Shown: positions 34,188 through 43,886, numbered from the stretch's first letter. The stretch: DNA of 64,000 bases from Phormidesmis sp963789215 (GCA_963789215.1 CAWBJY010000004.1:1-64000), one strand, 5' to 3'. The notes: a model not told the origin generated them from the letters alone. Numbers and translations are program-made.

Positions 34188-34616
34188 TCACATAATCTTT
34201 GGAGTTTTCACAATGCTCAAGCAGTTAAGCTGATCTTGGCTGCGATCGTAGCTGACGCGATCCGCTAATCGTCTGAGTAAAAACCACCCGTAACCGCCTT
34301 CTCTTAGCGCTCCAGGCTTGGGTTCTATTAAGCTATTTGGGTCGAAAGGCTGACCGCGATCAAAAATTCGAATTTCGAGTTCTTGAGGGCTTACTGTTAG
34401 CTCTATATCGATGGGCGTTGTTTCTGGCAGCCCGGCATGGGCATGTCTTACCGCGTTGGTAAAGCCTTCTGCTAAAGCTAGATTAAGCTGATCGAATTGG
34501 TCATCGATCCAGGGCATATCTACCGACATGCGTGAGATCAGCGTACGAAACCACTGCTGAACTCCAGATAGCTCTTCTAAATGACTTCGAACTGTCAGGC
34601 GAGCCTGATTTGGCAT
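34188..34616 (-). CDS. Anti-sigma-factor-type serine kinase (RsbW-like HATPase)
   Basis: 142-residue GHKL-fold protein. The N-box LNLALAEGFTNAVRHAHA and the G-box region EGGYGWFLLRRLAD match the HATPase_c_2 family of anti-sigma regulatory factors/serine kinases, as used in partner-switching stress signalling. No antagonist or phosphatase gene lies nearby. ATG at 34616 is chosen with AGGAG upstream; a TTG at 34682 would add 22 residues. Confidence 0.8.
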   Translation of the reverse strand: MPNQARLTVRSHLEELSGVQQWFRTLISRMSVDMPWIDDQFDQLNLALAEGFTNAVRHAHAGLPETTPIDIELTVSPQELEIRIFDRGQPFDPNSLIEPKPGALREGGYGWFLLRRLADRVSYDRSQDQLNCLSIVKTPKIM

Positions 34617-34822
34617 CTCAAATGCCACTCCTGTGCGACTGTAAACGGGTGTTCTAAAAACGGCGTTGATTAGCTTTCTCAATTTATCATCCCGTTTGTT
34701 TTAGCCTATGGTTGACCGCGCAATAATCAATTTTTCCCAGCGCACATTGTCGAAACACCTGTTATTTACTAGAAGCCGAACATAAATTAACTGACTGGGC
34801 GTAAAAGCACCCAATAACAACA

Positions 34823-34855
34823 AAATCGCCCAAACTTTTAAAGCCTGAGCGATTT
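34823..34855 (-). terminator. Probable terminator of the petB-petD operon
   Basis: AAATCGC and GCGATTT at the base, extended by wobble pairs, form a hairpin of about 12 bp about 55 bp downstream of petD. On the minus strand it runs into a T-rich tail. Confidence 0.6.
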
Positions 34856-34908
34856 CATTCTATGCAGTTATAAACCTGCTAAAGCTTTCTTCTAATGTTC
34901 TGCTGAAT

Positions 34909-35391
34909 TTAGAAGAGGCCCAACGTCAAAGACTTATCGATTGGGAAGGTAGCACCAATCCCTAACCACAGCGTTACGGCAGTTCCGAAAAGGAAGACAG
35001 CAGTAGCTACTGGGCGGCGGAACGGGTTCTGAAACTTATTGACGTTCTCAATGAAGGGAACAAGAATGAGACCCAAAGGAATGGCCGTCATCGCTGCGAT
35101 TCCGAGCAGTTTGTTTGGCAAGACGCGCAGCATTTGGAACGTAGGGTACAAATACCACTCAGGTAAAATCTCTAGCGGCGTAGCAAATGGATTCGCAGGT
35201 TCGCCTACTAACGCTGGGTCGAGGACTGCTAGCGCGGTGCAGCAGGCAATCGTACCCATGATGACGATGGGGAAAACGTAGAGAAGGTCGTTTGGCCAGG
35301 CAGGTTCACCGTAGTAGTTGTGACCCATACCTTTCTTGAGCTTCTCTCTCAGCATTGGATCGCTGAGATCTGGCTTTTTAAGGATAGACAT
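34909..35391 (-). CDS. petD: Cytochrome b6f complex subunit IV
   Basis: 160-residue thylakoid membrane protein, the standard size. The N-terminus reads KKPDLSDPMLREKLKKGMGHNYYGEPAWPNDLLY as in PetD (split here for brevity), PEWYLYPTFQMLR contains the quinol-site PEWY motif, and three membrane helices follow. It completes the cytochrome b half of the complex with PetB, 147 bp upstream, in the usual petB-petD order. Confidence 0.97.
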   Translation of the reverse strand: MSILKKPDLSDPMLREKLKKGMGHNYYGEPAWPNDLLYVFPIVIMGTIACCTALAVLDPALVGEPANPFATPLEILPEWYLYPTFQMLRVLPNKLLGIAAMTAIPLGLILVPFIENVNKFQNPFRRPVATAVFLFGTAVTLWLGIGATFPIDKSLTLGLF

Positions 35392-35538
35392 TGATTAACT
35401 TCCTAGAATAATGACACCAACAGCTAACAAGTAGTTTAGCCTGAGCGGCAGCCCTCTTAGTACATCTTCTTGAAGATTCTTACAAGCGGGCTGGACTCGA
35501 TTGGCTAGTGATCTGCTGGTCGAACTGTTTGCAACGAA

Positions 35539-36207
35539 TTACAACGGACCGGAGATGCCTTGCTTGCGAATCATGATGAAGTGAAGCAGCATGAAGACAG
35601 CAATGAACCAGGGCAATACAAAGGTGTGCAGGCTGTAGAAGCGAGTGAGTGTAGCTTGGCCAACGCTTTCGCTACCACGCATTAGCTCGACAATAGTGCC
35701 GCCTACAACAGGAATTGCACCGGGGACGCCGGATACGATTTTGACGGCCCAGTAGCCTACTTGATCCCAAGGAAGGGAATAGCCAGTTACGCCGAAGGAA
35801 ACGGTGATAACGGCTAGGATAACGCCGGTTACCCAAGTGAGTTCGCGAGGCTTTTTGAAACCGCCGGTGAGGTATACGCGGAAGGTGTGGAGGATCATGA
35901 CGAGCACCATCATGCTGGCAGACCAGCGGTGGACGGATCGGATGAGCCAGCCAAAGTTAACGTCGGTCATCAGGTACTGCACAGATGCAAAGGCATCGGT
36001 GACAGTGGGGCGGTAGTAAAAGGTCATTGCAAATCCAGTAGCAAACTGGATGATGAAGCAAACGAGCGTAATACCGCCTAAGCAATAAAAGATGTTGACG
36101 TGGGGTGGAACGTACTTGCTGGAGATGTCATCAGCGAGCGCTTGAATCTCTAGCCGTTCATCGAACCACTGATAGGGTTTGGAGTCGGTGACTTGCTTTG
36201 TAAACAT
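35539..36207 (-). CDS. petB: Cytochrome b6
   Basis: 222-residue four-helix haem protein of the cytochrome b6f complex. Haem ligands are seen in SVHRWSASM, VMILHTFRVY, FYSLHTFVLP and MLLHFIMIRK. NIFYCLGG supplies Cys42, the counterpart of the cysteine that binds haem c-n in mature structures numbered as Cys35. FGVTGYSLPWDQVGYWAVK is invariant in the family. ATG at 36207. It is divergent from ctpA across a 418-bp spacer, a neighbourhood also known in other cyanobacteria. Confidence 0.98.
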   Translation of the reverse strand: MFTKQVTDSKPYQWFDERLEIQALADDISSKYVPPHVNIFYCLGGITLVCFIIQFATGFAMTFYYRPTVTDAFASVQYLMTDVNFGWLIRSVHRWSASMMVLVMILHTFRVYLTGGFKKPRELTWVTGVILAVITVSFGVTGYSLPWDQVGYWAVKIVSGVPGAIPVVGGTIVELMRGSESVGQATLTRFYSLHTFVLPWFIAVFMLLHFIMIRKQGISGPL

Positions 36208-36625
36208 GAAGCAAAATTCTGGGTTTAAGGGTGATATACCAATACTAAAAAATGTAACACAACCGAAGGAAAAAGGACTTCGAAGCTACGAGGAATTAGC
36301 CCGTAGAAAGGACTTCTTCGCGATTCTTTAACGATTTTGGCGAGTGCTTGAACTGCCGATCGCTCAGTTTGACTAAGCTTCTGGTGGAATTTGTAAGCTG
36401 AGTGCTTTGAAAATTTCAAAAAGAGCTGGTTGCTCATATTGTTTACACAGCTTTACAATTTGGTAGGTGTGATTTGCGGATTCGTCTGGGATTCATGTGG
36501 GCACAGACACTTGTGAGCGCAGACTGTCTTTACCTTGCAGGCTGTATCTTAAAGAAAGTGAAGAGTACGGTAGTTTTCTGCAAGAGGGCGCGCCGCTGCT
36601 GGGCTGGATTTTTAGGAAGAAATGG
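36208..36625. other. 418-bp spacer between divergent petB and ctpA
   Basis: This spacer must hold the petBD promoter and the ctpA promoter. A 70-codon open frame on the minus strand (36225-36437) is present but has no features of a real gene. No clear operator or RNA structure could be called by eye. Confidence 0.5.
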
Positions 36626-37915
36626 ATGAAGAAACGAGTTGTTCGAGCATTGGTGGTGGCGAGCTTGGCGATCGCCTTTTGCTTTAGCCCAGCGCTAAAC
36701 TATTTGCCGATAGTGGGTGCGTCTTCTAGCGCTTTTGCGTTCACCAGTCAGCAGCAGATGGTGATGGAAGTATGGCGTATCGTGAATCGCAGCTATGTGG
36801 ATGAACGGTTCAACCATCAAAACTGGTGGGGGGTACGTCAAAAAGTACTGCGCAAGTCGCTGCCTACTTGGACGGCTACTTATCAGGAAATTCAGGACAT
36901 GCTGGCGCTGCTAGACGATCCTTACACGCGCTTTTTACCGCCCGATCAGTATCAAAGTTTGCAGACGAATACGAACGGCGCGCTGCTAGGTGTGGGGTTG
37001 CAAATCGCTAAGGATGATGAAGATTCGCCTTTGCGAGTGATTGCGCCAATTGAAGGGTCGCCTGCTGAAGAGGCTGGGCTTTTGCCTCAAGATGAGATTT
37101 TGGCAATTAATGGAACCTTGACTCGGACGCTGACTTTGGATGAGGCGGCGGCTAGAATGCGTGGGGCGATTGGTTCGCAGGTGTCGCTAACGATAGGGCG
37201 AGATGGGGAAGATGAATTTAATGTGAATGTGACGCGCGATCGCATTGAAATTAATCCGGTGGTGGCCGAACTGCGGACTGAGCCTGGTTTGCCTAAAGTT
37301 GGCTATTTGCGCTTAGGTCAGTTCAATGGAAATGCGGCGGCTGAGCTGAAGTCGTCTCTACAAGATTTAGAGAGCCAGGGGGCGGATGCCTACGTGCTGG
37401 ACTTGCGAAATAATCCGGGTGGGTTGCTGCAAGCTGGGATTGAGATTGCCCGCATGTGGATAGATAACGGGACGGTGGTGTACACCGTGAATCGTCAGGG
37501 ATCGCTAGGAAATTATGACGCGAACGGTCAGGCAATTACATCTGACCCGCTGGTGGTGCTGGTGAATAAAGGTTCGGCGAGTGCCAGTGAGATTTTGGCT
37601 GGGGCGCTGCAGGATAACGGGCGAGCGCAGTTGGTGGGCGAAACGACGTTCGGAAAAGGGCTGATTCAGTCGCTGTTTGATTTGCCGAACGGGGCAGGAT
37701 TGGCGGTGACGATTGCTAAGTACGAAACGCCTGACCATCACGATATTAATAAGTTGGGAATTACGCCTGACGTGGAGGTGGAAGGCACCATTGAGAAGCG
37801 TAAGCAGTTTGGGACGCCTGAGGACGCTCAGTATCTGGCGGCGGTTGATTTGCTAGCTGGTCGAATTGCTAAAGATGAGGTGCTCGACCGGGTAGCGGCT
37901 CAGTTGGAAGGCTAG
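36626..37915 (+). CDS. ctpA: Carboxyl-terminal processing protease (S41)
   Basis: Serine protease that trims the C-terminus of the photosystem II D1 precursor, if this is the CtpA paralogue. A signal peptide (about 1-37, SLAIAFCFSPALNYLPIVGASSSAFA region) targets the lumen or periplasm. A PDZ domain lies at about 95-170 (VGLQIAKDDEDSPLRVIAPIEG start), and the catalytic Ser-Lys dyad lies in KGSASASEILAGAL (about 318) and TFGKGLIQS (about 343). The open frame extends 43 codons upstream to a GTG, but the ATG at 36626 gives a normal signal peptide. CtpA, CtpB and CtpC cannot be told apart with certainty here; the petB neighbourhood favours CtpA. Confidence 0.9.
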   Translation: MKKRVVRALVVASLAIAFCFSPALNYLPIVGASSSAFAFTSQQQMVMEVWRIVNRSYVDERFNHQNWWGVRQKVLRKSLPTWTATYQEIQDMLALLDDPYTRFLPPDQYQSLQTNTNGALLGVGLQIAKDDEDSPLRVIAPIEGSPAEEAGLLPQDEILAINGTLTRTLTLDEAAARMRGAIGSQVSLTIGRDGEDEFNVNVTRDRIEINPVVAELRTEPGLPKVGYLRLGQFNGNAAAELKSSLQDLESQGADAYVLDLRNNPGGLLQAGIEIARMWIDNGTVVYTVNRQGSLGNYDANGQAITSDPLVVLVNKGSASASEILAGALQDNGRAQLVGETTFGKGLIQSLFDLPNGAGLAVTIAKYETPDHHDINKLGITPDVEVEGTIEKRKQFGTPEDAQYLAAVDLLAGRIAKDEVLDRVAAQLEG

Positions 37916-37918
37916 GCT

Positions 37919-39220
37919 ATGCGTACCTATCACGATCCGCTGCATGGTGCGATTACGCTAGACGGCGACGATCCCGTTGAGGCTTTGCTGACTGAGCTGA
38001 TTGATACGCCTACTTTTCAGCGGCTGCGGCGGATTCGCCAGTTGGGGCCTGCTAGTCTGACTTTTCACGGGGCGGAAACGTCGCGCTTTACGCATTCGCT
38101 GGGCGTGCTAGCGGTGGCGCGCCGGGCGTTTGATCGGCTAGCTGGACTGCATGAGGAACTGAAAGCGCACCGGGCAGTGGCGCTGTGTGCGGCGCTGCTA
38201 CATGATGTCGGTCATGGCCCCTTTAGTCATACGGCTGAAGAGCTATTTGGCACTCAGCACGAGCAGTGGACAATGGCCATTGTGGAGCGGTCGATGGATG
38301 TGCGATCGCTCCTCGATCAGTTTCATTTAGACCTGTGGCAGTCGATTAATCAGGTTTATCGGCATGAGTATCCAGTGCCCTGCGTTTGGCAACTGGTGTC
38401 GAGTCAGTTGGATTGCGATCGCATTGATTACCTGATGCGAGATAGCTATTTTACCGGCGCGTCTTACGGACAGCTAGATTTAGATCGGCTGGTGCTGGCG
38501 ATGAATTATGACTTGCCCAGCCGGAGTCTGATTGTGGAGGAGAAAGGACTGGCTGCGGTTGAGCATTACCTGGTGGTGCGCTCTTTTATGTACGCGCAGA
38601 TTTACAACCATCCTAAAAATCTTTCGGCAACCTGGATTTTGGAACAGGCGTTCGATCGCGCTCGAGAACTGCTGCAACGCGACGAGGTTACCGCCGATCC
38701 GACGGTAGCAGCTTGGCTACTGAACCAAGAAGACGATCTTTCTATTGAGCGCTACTTAGAAGGAGACGATACCGTCTTTACCTATCATCTTCAGCGCTGG
38801 CAGCACCATGCGGATTCAACGTTGTCTGATTTTTGCCGCCGCTTTCTCAATCGCCGGTTGCTTAAAGCTTTAGAAGTCACTCATGCTACGGAATCTGAGC
38901 GAGAGAGCTTGCTGGCAAATGTGCAGCAGCAGCTAATGGCAGAGGGCGTGGAGGCTCACCGCTATAGCGGACTGCGCCATACCTGGAGCAAGGGATATAG
39001 CGACTATCAAAAGGGAATTCAGATTAGAACGCGGCGTGGGCTAGAAGATATCAATCAGCTTTCGCCACTAGTGCGGACGCTGACGAAACCGGCGCAAAGA
39101 ACCTGGCTGATCTACCCTGGCGAAATTGTGGTTGGCCTGTGCTCTTTGAGCGATCGGCTATTGATTGACGGTGAAGATCTATGCAGCCGAGAAGGCTATC
39201 TCACAAGAGAGCTTAGGTAA
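37919..39220 (+). CDS. HD-domain phosphohydrolase (dGTPase/SamHD1-like)
   Basis: 433-residue metal-dependent phosphohydrolase. The HD signature is complete: the first His in SRFTHSLGV, the HD pair in LLHDVGHGPFSH (about 93-104) and the last Asp in SQLDCDRIDYLMRD. FQRLRRIRQLGPASLTFHGAETSRF at the start is typical of the YdhJ/SamHD1-like subgroup. The substrate is probably a (deoxy)nucleotide, but that is inferred. It starts three bases after the ctpA stop, so it is most likely in one operon with it. Confidence 0.88.
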   Translation: MRTYHDPLHGAITLDGDDPVEALLTELIDTPTFQRLRRIRQLGPASLTFHGAETSRFTHSLGVLAVARRAFDRLAGLHEELKAHRAVALCAALLHDVGHGPFSHTAEELFGTQHEQWTMAIVERSMDVRSLLDQFHLDLWQSINQVYRHEYPVPCVWQLVSSQLDCDRIDYLMRDSYFTGASYGQLDLDRLVLAMNYDLPSRSLIVEEKGLAAVEHYLVVRSFMYAQIYNHPKNLSATWILEQAFDRARELLQRDEVTADPTVAAWLLNQEDDLSIERYLEGDDTVFTYHLQRWQHHADSTLSDFCRRFLNRRLLKALEVTHATESERESLLANVQQQLMAEGVEAHRYSGLRHTWSKGYSDYQKGIQIRTRRGLEDINQLSPLVRTLTKPAQRTWLIYPGEIVVGLCSLSDRLLIDGEDLCSREGYLTRELR

Positions 39221-39285
39221 GGGCGAGAAAGTGCTGAGTTGGATCTTCTATATAGCGCTTGAGCCTGTTTTTTTATAGCTTTGTT

Positions 39286-40035
39286 TTATAGTTTCACTTC
39301 TGCTGTTGCTAGCTCATTCCAGCTAGTGGTTTTAAGTCGTTCATAGGCAGACTCTATTTTTTTGTCGCCCCGTAGGAAACCTGTGCTAGCACCTGGACAA
39401 ATGTAGCTGAGATTTTCGGGGGTAAAATCTGCGAGTAGCTGCTTTGCACTGCGCAATTGGCGGGGCCAGTGGAAGGTTTTGGACTGCCTGAGGGGGCGAG
39501 GGTCGCCGCTGCGGTTGGGGATCAGGTGGCGTCCGGTAAATAGAATGCCGCCGTGAGGTTTGTGGTAGAGAGAGGCGGAGCCGGGAGAGTGACCTGAATT
39601 CCAGAAGACTCGACTGGTAGGGCTAAGGATGCGATCGCGCTCAAAAGTCTCTGTGTCTACGGTGGGTAGTAGATAGGCTTCTTGCTCTTGAATAACAACT
39701 TGAGCGCCGAAGGCTGCCTGGAATTTGGGCACGTCAGCCATTCCGCCTCGATGCGTGATGAATAGGGTGCTGATGCCGCCTTTTTCTGCGATGAAGTCTC
39801 GATTGGCATCGTTGAATGCCGGACAGTCTACTAATATATTGGCGTTTGGTCTGTTGGCGTTTGGTCTGTTGGCGTTGCTAGGCTCGTTCTTAGAAACGCT
39901 ATTTGTTTTTGAGGCTTCTGATGCTTCTGCGGTTTCTAGTATTAGGTAAGCGGTGCCGCCGAGGGTTTCTCGGTTGGGCGGAAAGGCAAAAACGGTGTCG
40001 AAAACGGCTTGAGGAGTTTTGGTCGAAACCGACAT
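39286..40035 (-). CDS. MBL-fold metallo-hydrolase
   Basis: 249-residue metallo-beta-lactamase-fold protein. It lacks a textbook HxHxDH: the corresponding stretch reads FITHRGGMADV, so the first metal site is altered. Later elements WNSGHSPGSASLYH and GGILFTGRHLIP are recognisable. It may be a degenerate or divergent member, possibly with one metal. Residues around 50-63 carry the repeated NANRP from a 15-bp tandem repeat. ATG at 40035. Confidence 0.8.
   Translation of the reverse strand: MSVSTKTPQAVFDTVFAFPPNRETLGGTAYLILETAEASEASKTNSVSKNEPSNANRPNANRPNANILVDCPAFNDANRDFIAEKGGISTLFITHRGGMADVPKFQAAFGAQVVIQEQEAYLLPTVDTETFERDRILSPTSRVFWNSGHSPGSASLYHKPHGGILFTGRHLIPNRSGDPRPLRQSKTFHWPRQLRSAKQLLADFTPENLSYICPGASTGFLRGDKKIESAYERLKTTSWNELATAEVKL
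39841..39880 (+). repeat. 15-bp tandem repeat in the MBL-fold gene
   Basis: GGCGTTTGGTCTGTT occurs twice exactly (39841-39870) with a partial third copy, encoding NANRP repeats on the minus strand. Confidence 0.88.
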
Positions 40036-40285
40036 GAATGAGAACTCTTGCGATCGCTAGCTTCTCAACTTATCAAACTTTTTGCTCGATTTTGATACTT
40101 ATCAAGTGCAATAGGCATTCGACATCGAATCAATAGAGACTTGTAGCAGGCTATGCCTACATTTCATCAGCAAACTTACTGACTGGCCTACAATGATCAA
40201 AAGGGCCTGGTAGAAGGGTGGCGATCGCCGTACTTTTTGCCGCTAGCTCCCACTACTTCATCCGCCTTCAGGGCAGGCGATCTTC

Positions 40286-41794
40286 ATGCCTCTTGTTTTC
40301 TTTGCGCTACTTCTAGGAGTCGTGACGTATCTGATGATTCGTCGCTTCACCGCTATGACCACCACGCCGGTCTGGATGCTATGGCTGGTGATGATGACGC
40401 CTGTGCTAGTACTCACGATGTGGGCTTTGGTAAATGGTGAAGAACCGCCGCCGCCTGTGCTGACCTACGGCCTGCTGATTTTGTGCCCGCTGCTGTATGC
40501 CGTGATGGTGATAGTTGGCACAACGTCTCAGAAGGATGCGGCGAAGGCGGCGATCGCGGCTCAGAAAACAGAAGGCGGTGCGGTGGCAAAACCTAAGGTG
40601 GCTGAAAAACCCCTGACGCGAGATGAAGAGACCGTTTTGCAGCGCTGCTTTCCCTGGTCGGTGTATTACCTGCAGGATATTGAGTACAGACCGCAGGCAA
40701 TGATTTGCAAGGGCAAGCTGAAAGCGGCTCCTCAAGATGCTTATGCGGCGGTGCAAAAAAATGTTCAGACTAGCTTTGGCGATCGCTTTTTGGTGCTTTT
40801 GCGAGATGGGCTAGGCGATGCCCCGTTTTTTGCGCTGGTGCCGAATCCGCAGGCTAAGAACGCCGCTGCTGAAGAAGGGCTATCGCGCATTCAAGCTGAG
40901 CGCATTCGTCAGATGAATGCGCCGGCTTTTCGCCCTGTGCTGGCTGTGGGTTTGGCGATCGCCACGTTATTAACTACTACCTTCGTTGGCGCTTTGTCCT
41001 TTGGCGGCGTAACGCCCGAGGCTTTGCAAACCGATCCGTCTTTGCTAAGGAAGGGTCTAGCCTATGGCCTTTCTTTAATGGCTATTTTGGGGGTTCACGA
41101 GAGCGGTCACTATTGGGCAACTCGCTATCACAAGCTGAAGTCTACGCTGCCTTACTTTATTCCGGTGCCTTTCTTTTTAGGGACATTTGGCGCATTTATT
41201 CAAATGCGCAGCCCTATGCCTAACCGTCGCGCTCTGTTTGACGTTGGCATTACTGGCCCGCTAGCTGGTTTGTTTGTTAGTTTGCCAATTTTGCTGTGGG
41301 GGCTAGCCCAGTCTGAGGTGATACCGCTGAGCGATCAGTCTCAGCTATTTACCTTCGAATCTGTCGATCCGACGCGATCGGCGCTGCTGCTGCTGGCAAG
41401 CAAGTTGACGCTTGGCGATCTGCTGGTCTCTGGCAGTGCTATTCAGCTTCATCCGCTGGCGATTTCTGGATGTTTGGGTCTGATTGTAACGGCGCTAAAT
41501 TTGATGCCCGTAGGCCAGTTGGATGGCGGCCATATTGTCCATGCAATGTACGGGCAGCGAACGGCAGCGGTCGTTAGTCAGGTAGCTCGGCTGTTGATGC
41601 TGGCGCTGTCTTTTGTTTACAGAGATTATTTACTGTGGGCTATTCTGCTACTGTTTATCCCAGCGGCGGAGCCTGCTTTGAACGATGTTAGTGAGCTGAA
41701 TGGCCTGCGCGATTTTACCGGATTGTTTGCGCTGACGCTGCTGCTGCTGATTATCTTGCCTGCGCCTCCAGTCCTTCAGGGCTGGTTATTTTAG
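40286..41794 (+). CDS. Site-2-type (M50) zinc metalloprotease, EGY1/S2P-like
   Basis: 502-residue intramembrane protease. Two N-terminal hydrophobic segments (about 1-15 and 25-45) precede a soluble region of about 140 residues. The M50 core follows, with HESGHYW (about 270-276, the HExxH zinc site) and NLMPVGQLDGGH (about 405-416, the second zinc-ligand Asp). Several more helices follow. The size and the soluble insert resemble the cyanobacterial relatives of plant EGY1. Targets are unknown. ATG at 40286. Confidence 0.88.
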   Translation: MPLVFFALLLGVVTYLMIRRFTAMTTTPVWMLWLVMMTPVLVLTMWALVNGEEPPPPVLTYGLLILCPLLYAVMVIVGTTSQKDAAKAAIAAQKTEGGAVAKPKVAEKPLTRDEETVLQRCFPWSVYYLQDIEYRPQAMICKGKLKAAPQDAYAAVQKNVQTSFGDRFLVLLRDGLGDAPFFALVPNPQAKNAAAEEGLSRIQAERIRQMNAPAFRPVLAVGLAIATLLTTTFVGALSFGGVTPEALQTDPSLLRKGLAYGLSLMAILGVHESGHYWATRYHKLKSTLPYFIPVPFFLGTFGAFIQMRSPMPNRRALFDVGITGPLAGLFVSLPILLWGLAQSEVIPLSDQSQLFTFESVDPTRSALLLLASKLTLGDLLVSGSAIQLHPLAISGCLGLIVTALNLMPVGQLDGGHIVHAMYGQRTAAVVSQVARLLMLALSFVYRDYLLWAILLLFIPAAEPALNDVSELNGLRDFTGLFALTLLLLIILPAPPVLQGWLF

Positions 41795-41867
41795 GCGGCG
41801 AGATGAATGATTTTAGGACGGTCTTTGGAATGGCTAATTTGGGTTGTGTTAGGAGAATTTGGGGTTG

Positions 41868-42314
41868 ATGAGCGAAAACGTTTCTCAGGTCTCTCAGTGG
41901 CTCGCCGAAATTCAGTCGCTTCAGCAGCAGATTGCTGAGCTAAAGAAAGAGCGATCGCAAGCCTATTCCAGCGTAGATAATTGGCGCAATGCCTATGATG
42001 CGGAGGCCCAACAGCGCCGTCGGGATACCGAGATGTATCAGACTAAAGTAAACCAGTTAGAACAATCGCTGATAGATATACAAGAGGCTTCGCAAGCTTC
42101 GGGTGGGGTATCGGCGGCAGAGCTAGCCAAGATTCAGAGCAGTCAGTCGGTAGATCAGCTTCAAGGCGAGTTGATAGCGGCTAAGCGGATGTGCGATCGC
42201 CTTAAAAACGAACTGCAAGCCGAACAGGCAGAGCATCTTAATACTCGCGAGAGTCTTACTGCAGCTCTAGGAGATGCGGTAGATTTGCTTTCAAAAGAGC
42301 GAACTGAGCGCTAA
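41868..42314 (+). CDS. Coiled-coil protein, unknown function
   Basis: 148-residue, strongly charged, mostly helical protein. The heptad-like Leu/Gln/Glu pattern (WLAEIQSLQQQIAELKKER, DQLQGELIAAKRMCDRLKNEL) predicts a coiled coil over nearly the whole length. No membrane segment or known domain. ATG at 41868 with AGGAGA upstream; TTG at 41859 is also in frame. Stop is 34 bp before the end of convergent thrC. Confidence 0.7.
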   Translation: MSENVSQVSQWLAEIQSLQQQIAELKKERSQAYSSVDNWRNAYDAEAQQRRRDTEMYQTKVNQLEQSLIDIQEASQASGGVSAAELAKIQSSQSVDQLQGELIAAKRMCDRLKNELQAEQAEHLNTRESLTAALGDAVDLLSKERTER

Positions 42315-42348
42315 TAACCCGATCGCTAATCTTTTTGAGCCTAGTTCT

Positions 42349-43473
42349 TTAGAATCCCATCACTTTTGCCAAGCTATCGGCATCCGAGTCCAGCGCACCC
42401 TGAAATTGAGGACTCCGGTCTATTGCTGACTGTGGATCTTTTAGTCCATTTCCCGTAAGGATACAGACGATACGTGCGCCTTCGGGCACTTGGCCTTTGA
42501 CCTTTAATAGTCCGGCTACAGAGGCGGCGCTGGCCGGTTCGCAAAAGATGCCTTCTTCCGATGCTAGAAGAGCGTAAGCTGCACCAATTTCTTCGTCGGT
42601 GACGGAATTGAATGCGCCGCCGCTTTCGGTTTGAGCATTGACGGCTTTGTCCCAGCTGGCCGGATTGCCAATGCGGATAGCGGTGGCAAAGGTCTCCGGC
42701 TTGTCGAACTGGCGATTAAAGACTAATGGGGCGGCTCCCTCAGCTTGAAATCCCATCATCTGGGGGAGCTGTTTGGACTGTCCGGCCTGCTGGTACTCCT
42801 TGAAGCCTTGCCAATAGGCGGTGATGTTGCCTGCGTTGCCGACAGGAATGCATAGCCAGTCGGGCGCATCACCAAGGGCGTCTACGAGCTCGAAGGCGGC
42901 TGTTTTTTGACCTTCGATGCGGTAAGGATTGACTGAGTTGACCAGCGTGATGGGATAGCGTTTAGCAACTTCGCAGACGGATTCTAACGCCTGGTCGAAA
43001 TTGCCTTTAATCGCTAGAATCTCTGCGCCATAGAGCAGGGCTTGGGCCAACTTTCCCATGGCTACATAGCCGTCTGGAATCACTACGTAAGCTCGCATCC
43101 CGCCCCGTTTGGCGTAAGCGGCGGCGGCGGCGGAAGTGTTGCCTGTGCTCGCGCAAATAATGGCTTTGGCCCCGGCTTCTTTGGCTTTAGTGACGGCCAT
43201 GGTCATGCCACGATCTTTGAAGCTGCCAGTGGGGTTGAGGCCGTCGTATTTGATGAAAACCTGGACGGATTTGCCAATTCTTTGGGCGATCGCTGGTGCT
43301 GGAATGAGCGGTGTATTGCCCTCGTGCAGTGTAACTACTGGCGTTGTGTTGCTAACCGGTAGGTATTGGCGATAGTTTTCGATCAGCCCTGGCCAGCCCT
43401 GATGCTTGGCGGCAGGCTGCGAGGAAACTGCTGAAGAAGGGGTGTTTAGGCTCAAAGTCACAATGTTTTCCAA
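42349..43473 (-). CDS. thrC: Threonine synthase
   Basis: PLP enzyme for the last step of threonine synthesis, O-phosphohomoserine to threonine. The 374-residue protein has the PLP-Lys motif NPTGSFKDRGMTMAV (about 80-94), CASTGNTSAAAAAYA and VGNAGNITAYW (phosphate-binding). The compact class, starting with HEGNTPLIPA, is the usual bacterial one. Start: ATG or an upstream GTG; ATG at 43473 is used. The 413-bp region upstream contains direct repeats. Confidence 0.95.
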   Translation of the reverse strand: MENIVTLSLNTPSSAVSSQPAAKHQGWPGLIENYRQYLPVSNTTPVVTLHEGNTPLIPAPAIAQRIGKSVQVFIKYDGLNPTGSFKDRGMTMAVTKAKEAGAKAIICASTGNTSAAAAAYAKRGGMRAYVVIPDGYVAMGKLAQALLYGAEILAIKGNFDQALESVCEVAKRYPITLVNSVNPYRIEGQKTAAFELVDALGDAPDWLCIPVGNAGNITAYWQGFKEYQQAGQSKQLPQMMGFQAEGAAPLVFNRQFDKPETFATAIRIGNPASWDKAVNAQTESGGAFNSVTDEEIGAAYALLASEEGIFCEPASAASVAGLLKVKGQVPEGARIVCILTGNGLKDPQSAIDRSPQFQGALDSDADSLAKVMGF

Positions 43474-43886
43474 ATACCGAATCTATCTGAGGGAATCTCT
43501 ACTTTGCTCATCGAAATCTTTACTTTGCTCATCTATATGCCTTAGATCAGGGCATGTAGAGAGGGCTGGCAAAAAGCACAGGAGCAGGTGCGGATACACC
43601 TACTTTCAGCATACCGCGAAGCCCTGCGGAGCATTTAGCAAAGCTCAAAACGGCTTTCTCCAATTGTCAAAGTGCCACAGAACTTGCCATCAACAGACTT
43701 CGGAGTTCGCTAATATCAACTTTAGTATTTGAGTTACAATGCCATTGCTTTTAATGAGTACAAATTACTAGTGACCTAGCAACGGTCTTTGTCTAAAAGT
43801 TGATTGGCCCTTGGATTTTTGAATTATCTAGACGCTTCAACTCTAGGTAATTTAATCGAGAGGAGACCTTTGTTGTTCTATTTGAT
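43474..43886. other. 413-bp spacer upstream of thrC
   Basis: Divergent promoter region of thrC and a hypothetical gene. TACTTTGCTCATC is repeated at about 43500-43537 in the thrC leader. Small inverted repeats (AGGTG/CACCT near 43586, CCGC/GCGG near 43615) are too short to call a riboswitch. A frame on the + strand (43406-43732) overlaps thrC and is not supported. Confidence 0.45.

Noticed and set aside
36225..36437. 70-codon minus-strand frame in the petB-ctpA spacer
   Set aside because: It occupies the petB promoter region, shows no family similarity and no clear ribosome site.
43474..43886. Riboswitch upstream of thrC
   Set aside because: Only small, weak inverted repeats; no recognisable cobalamin, thiamine or amino-acid riboswitch core.
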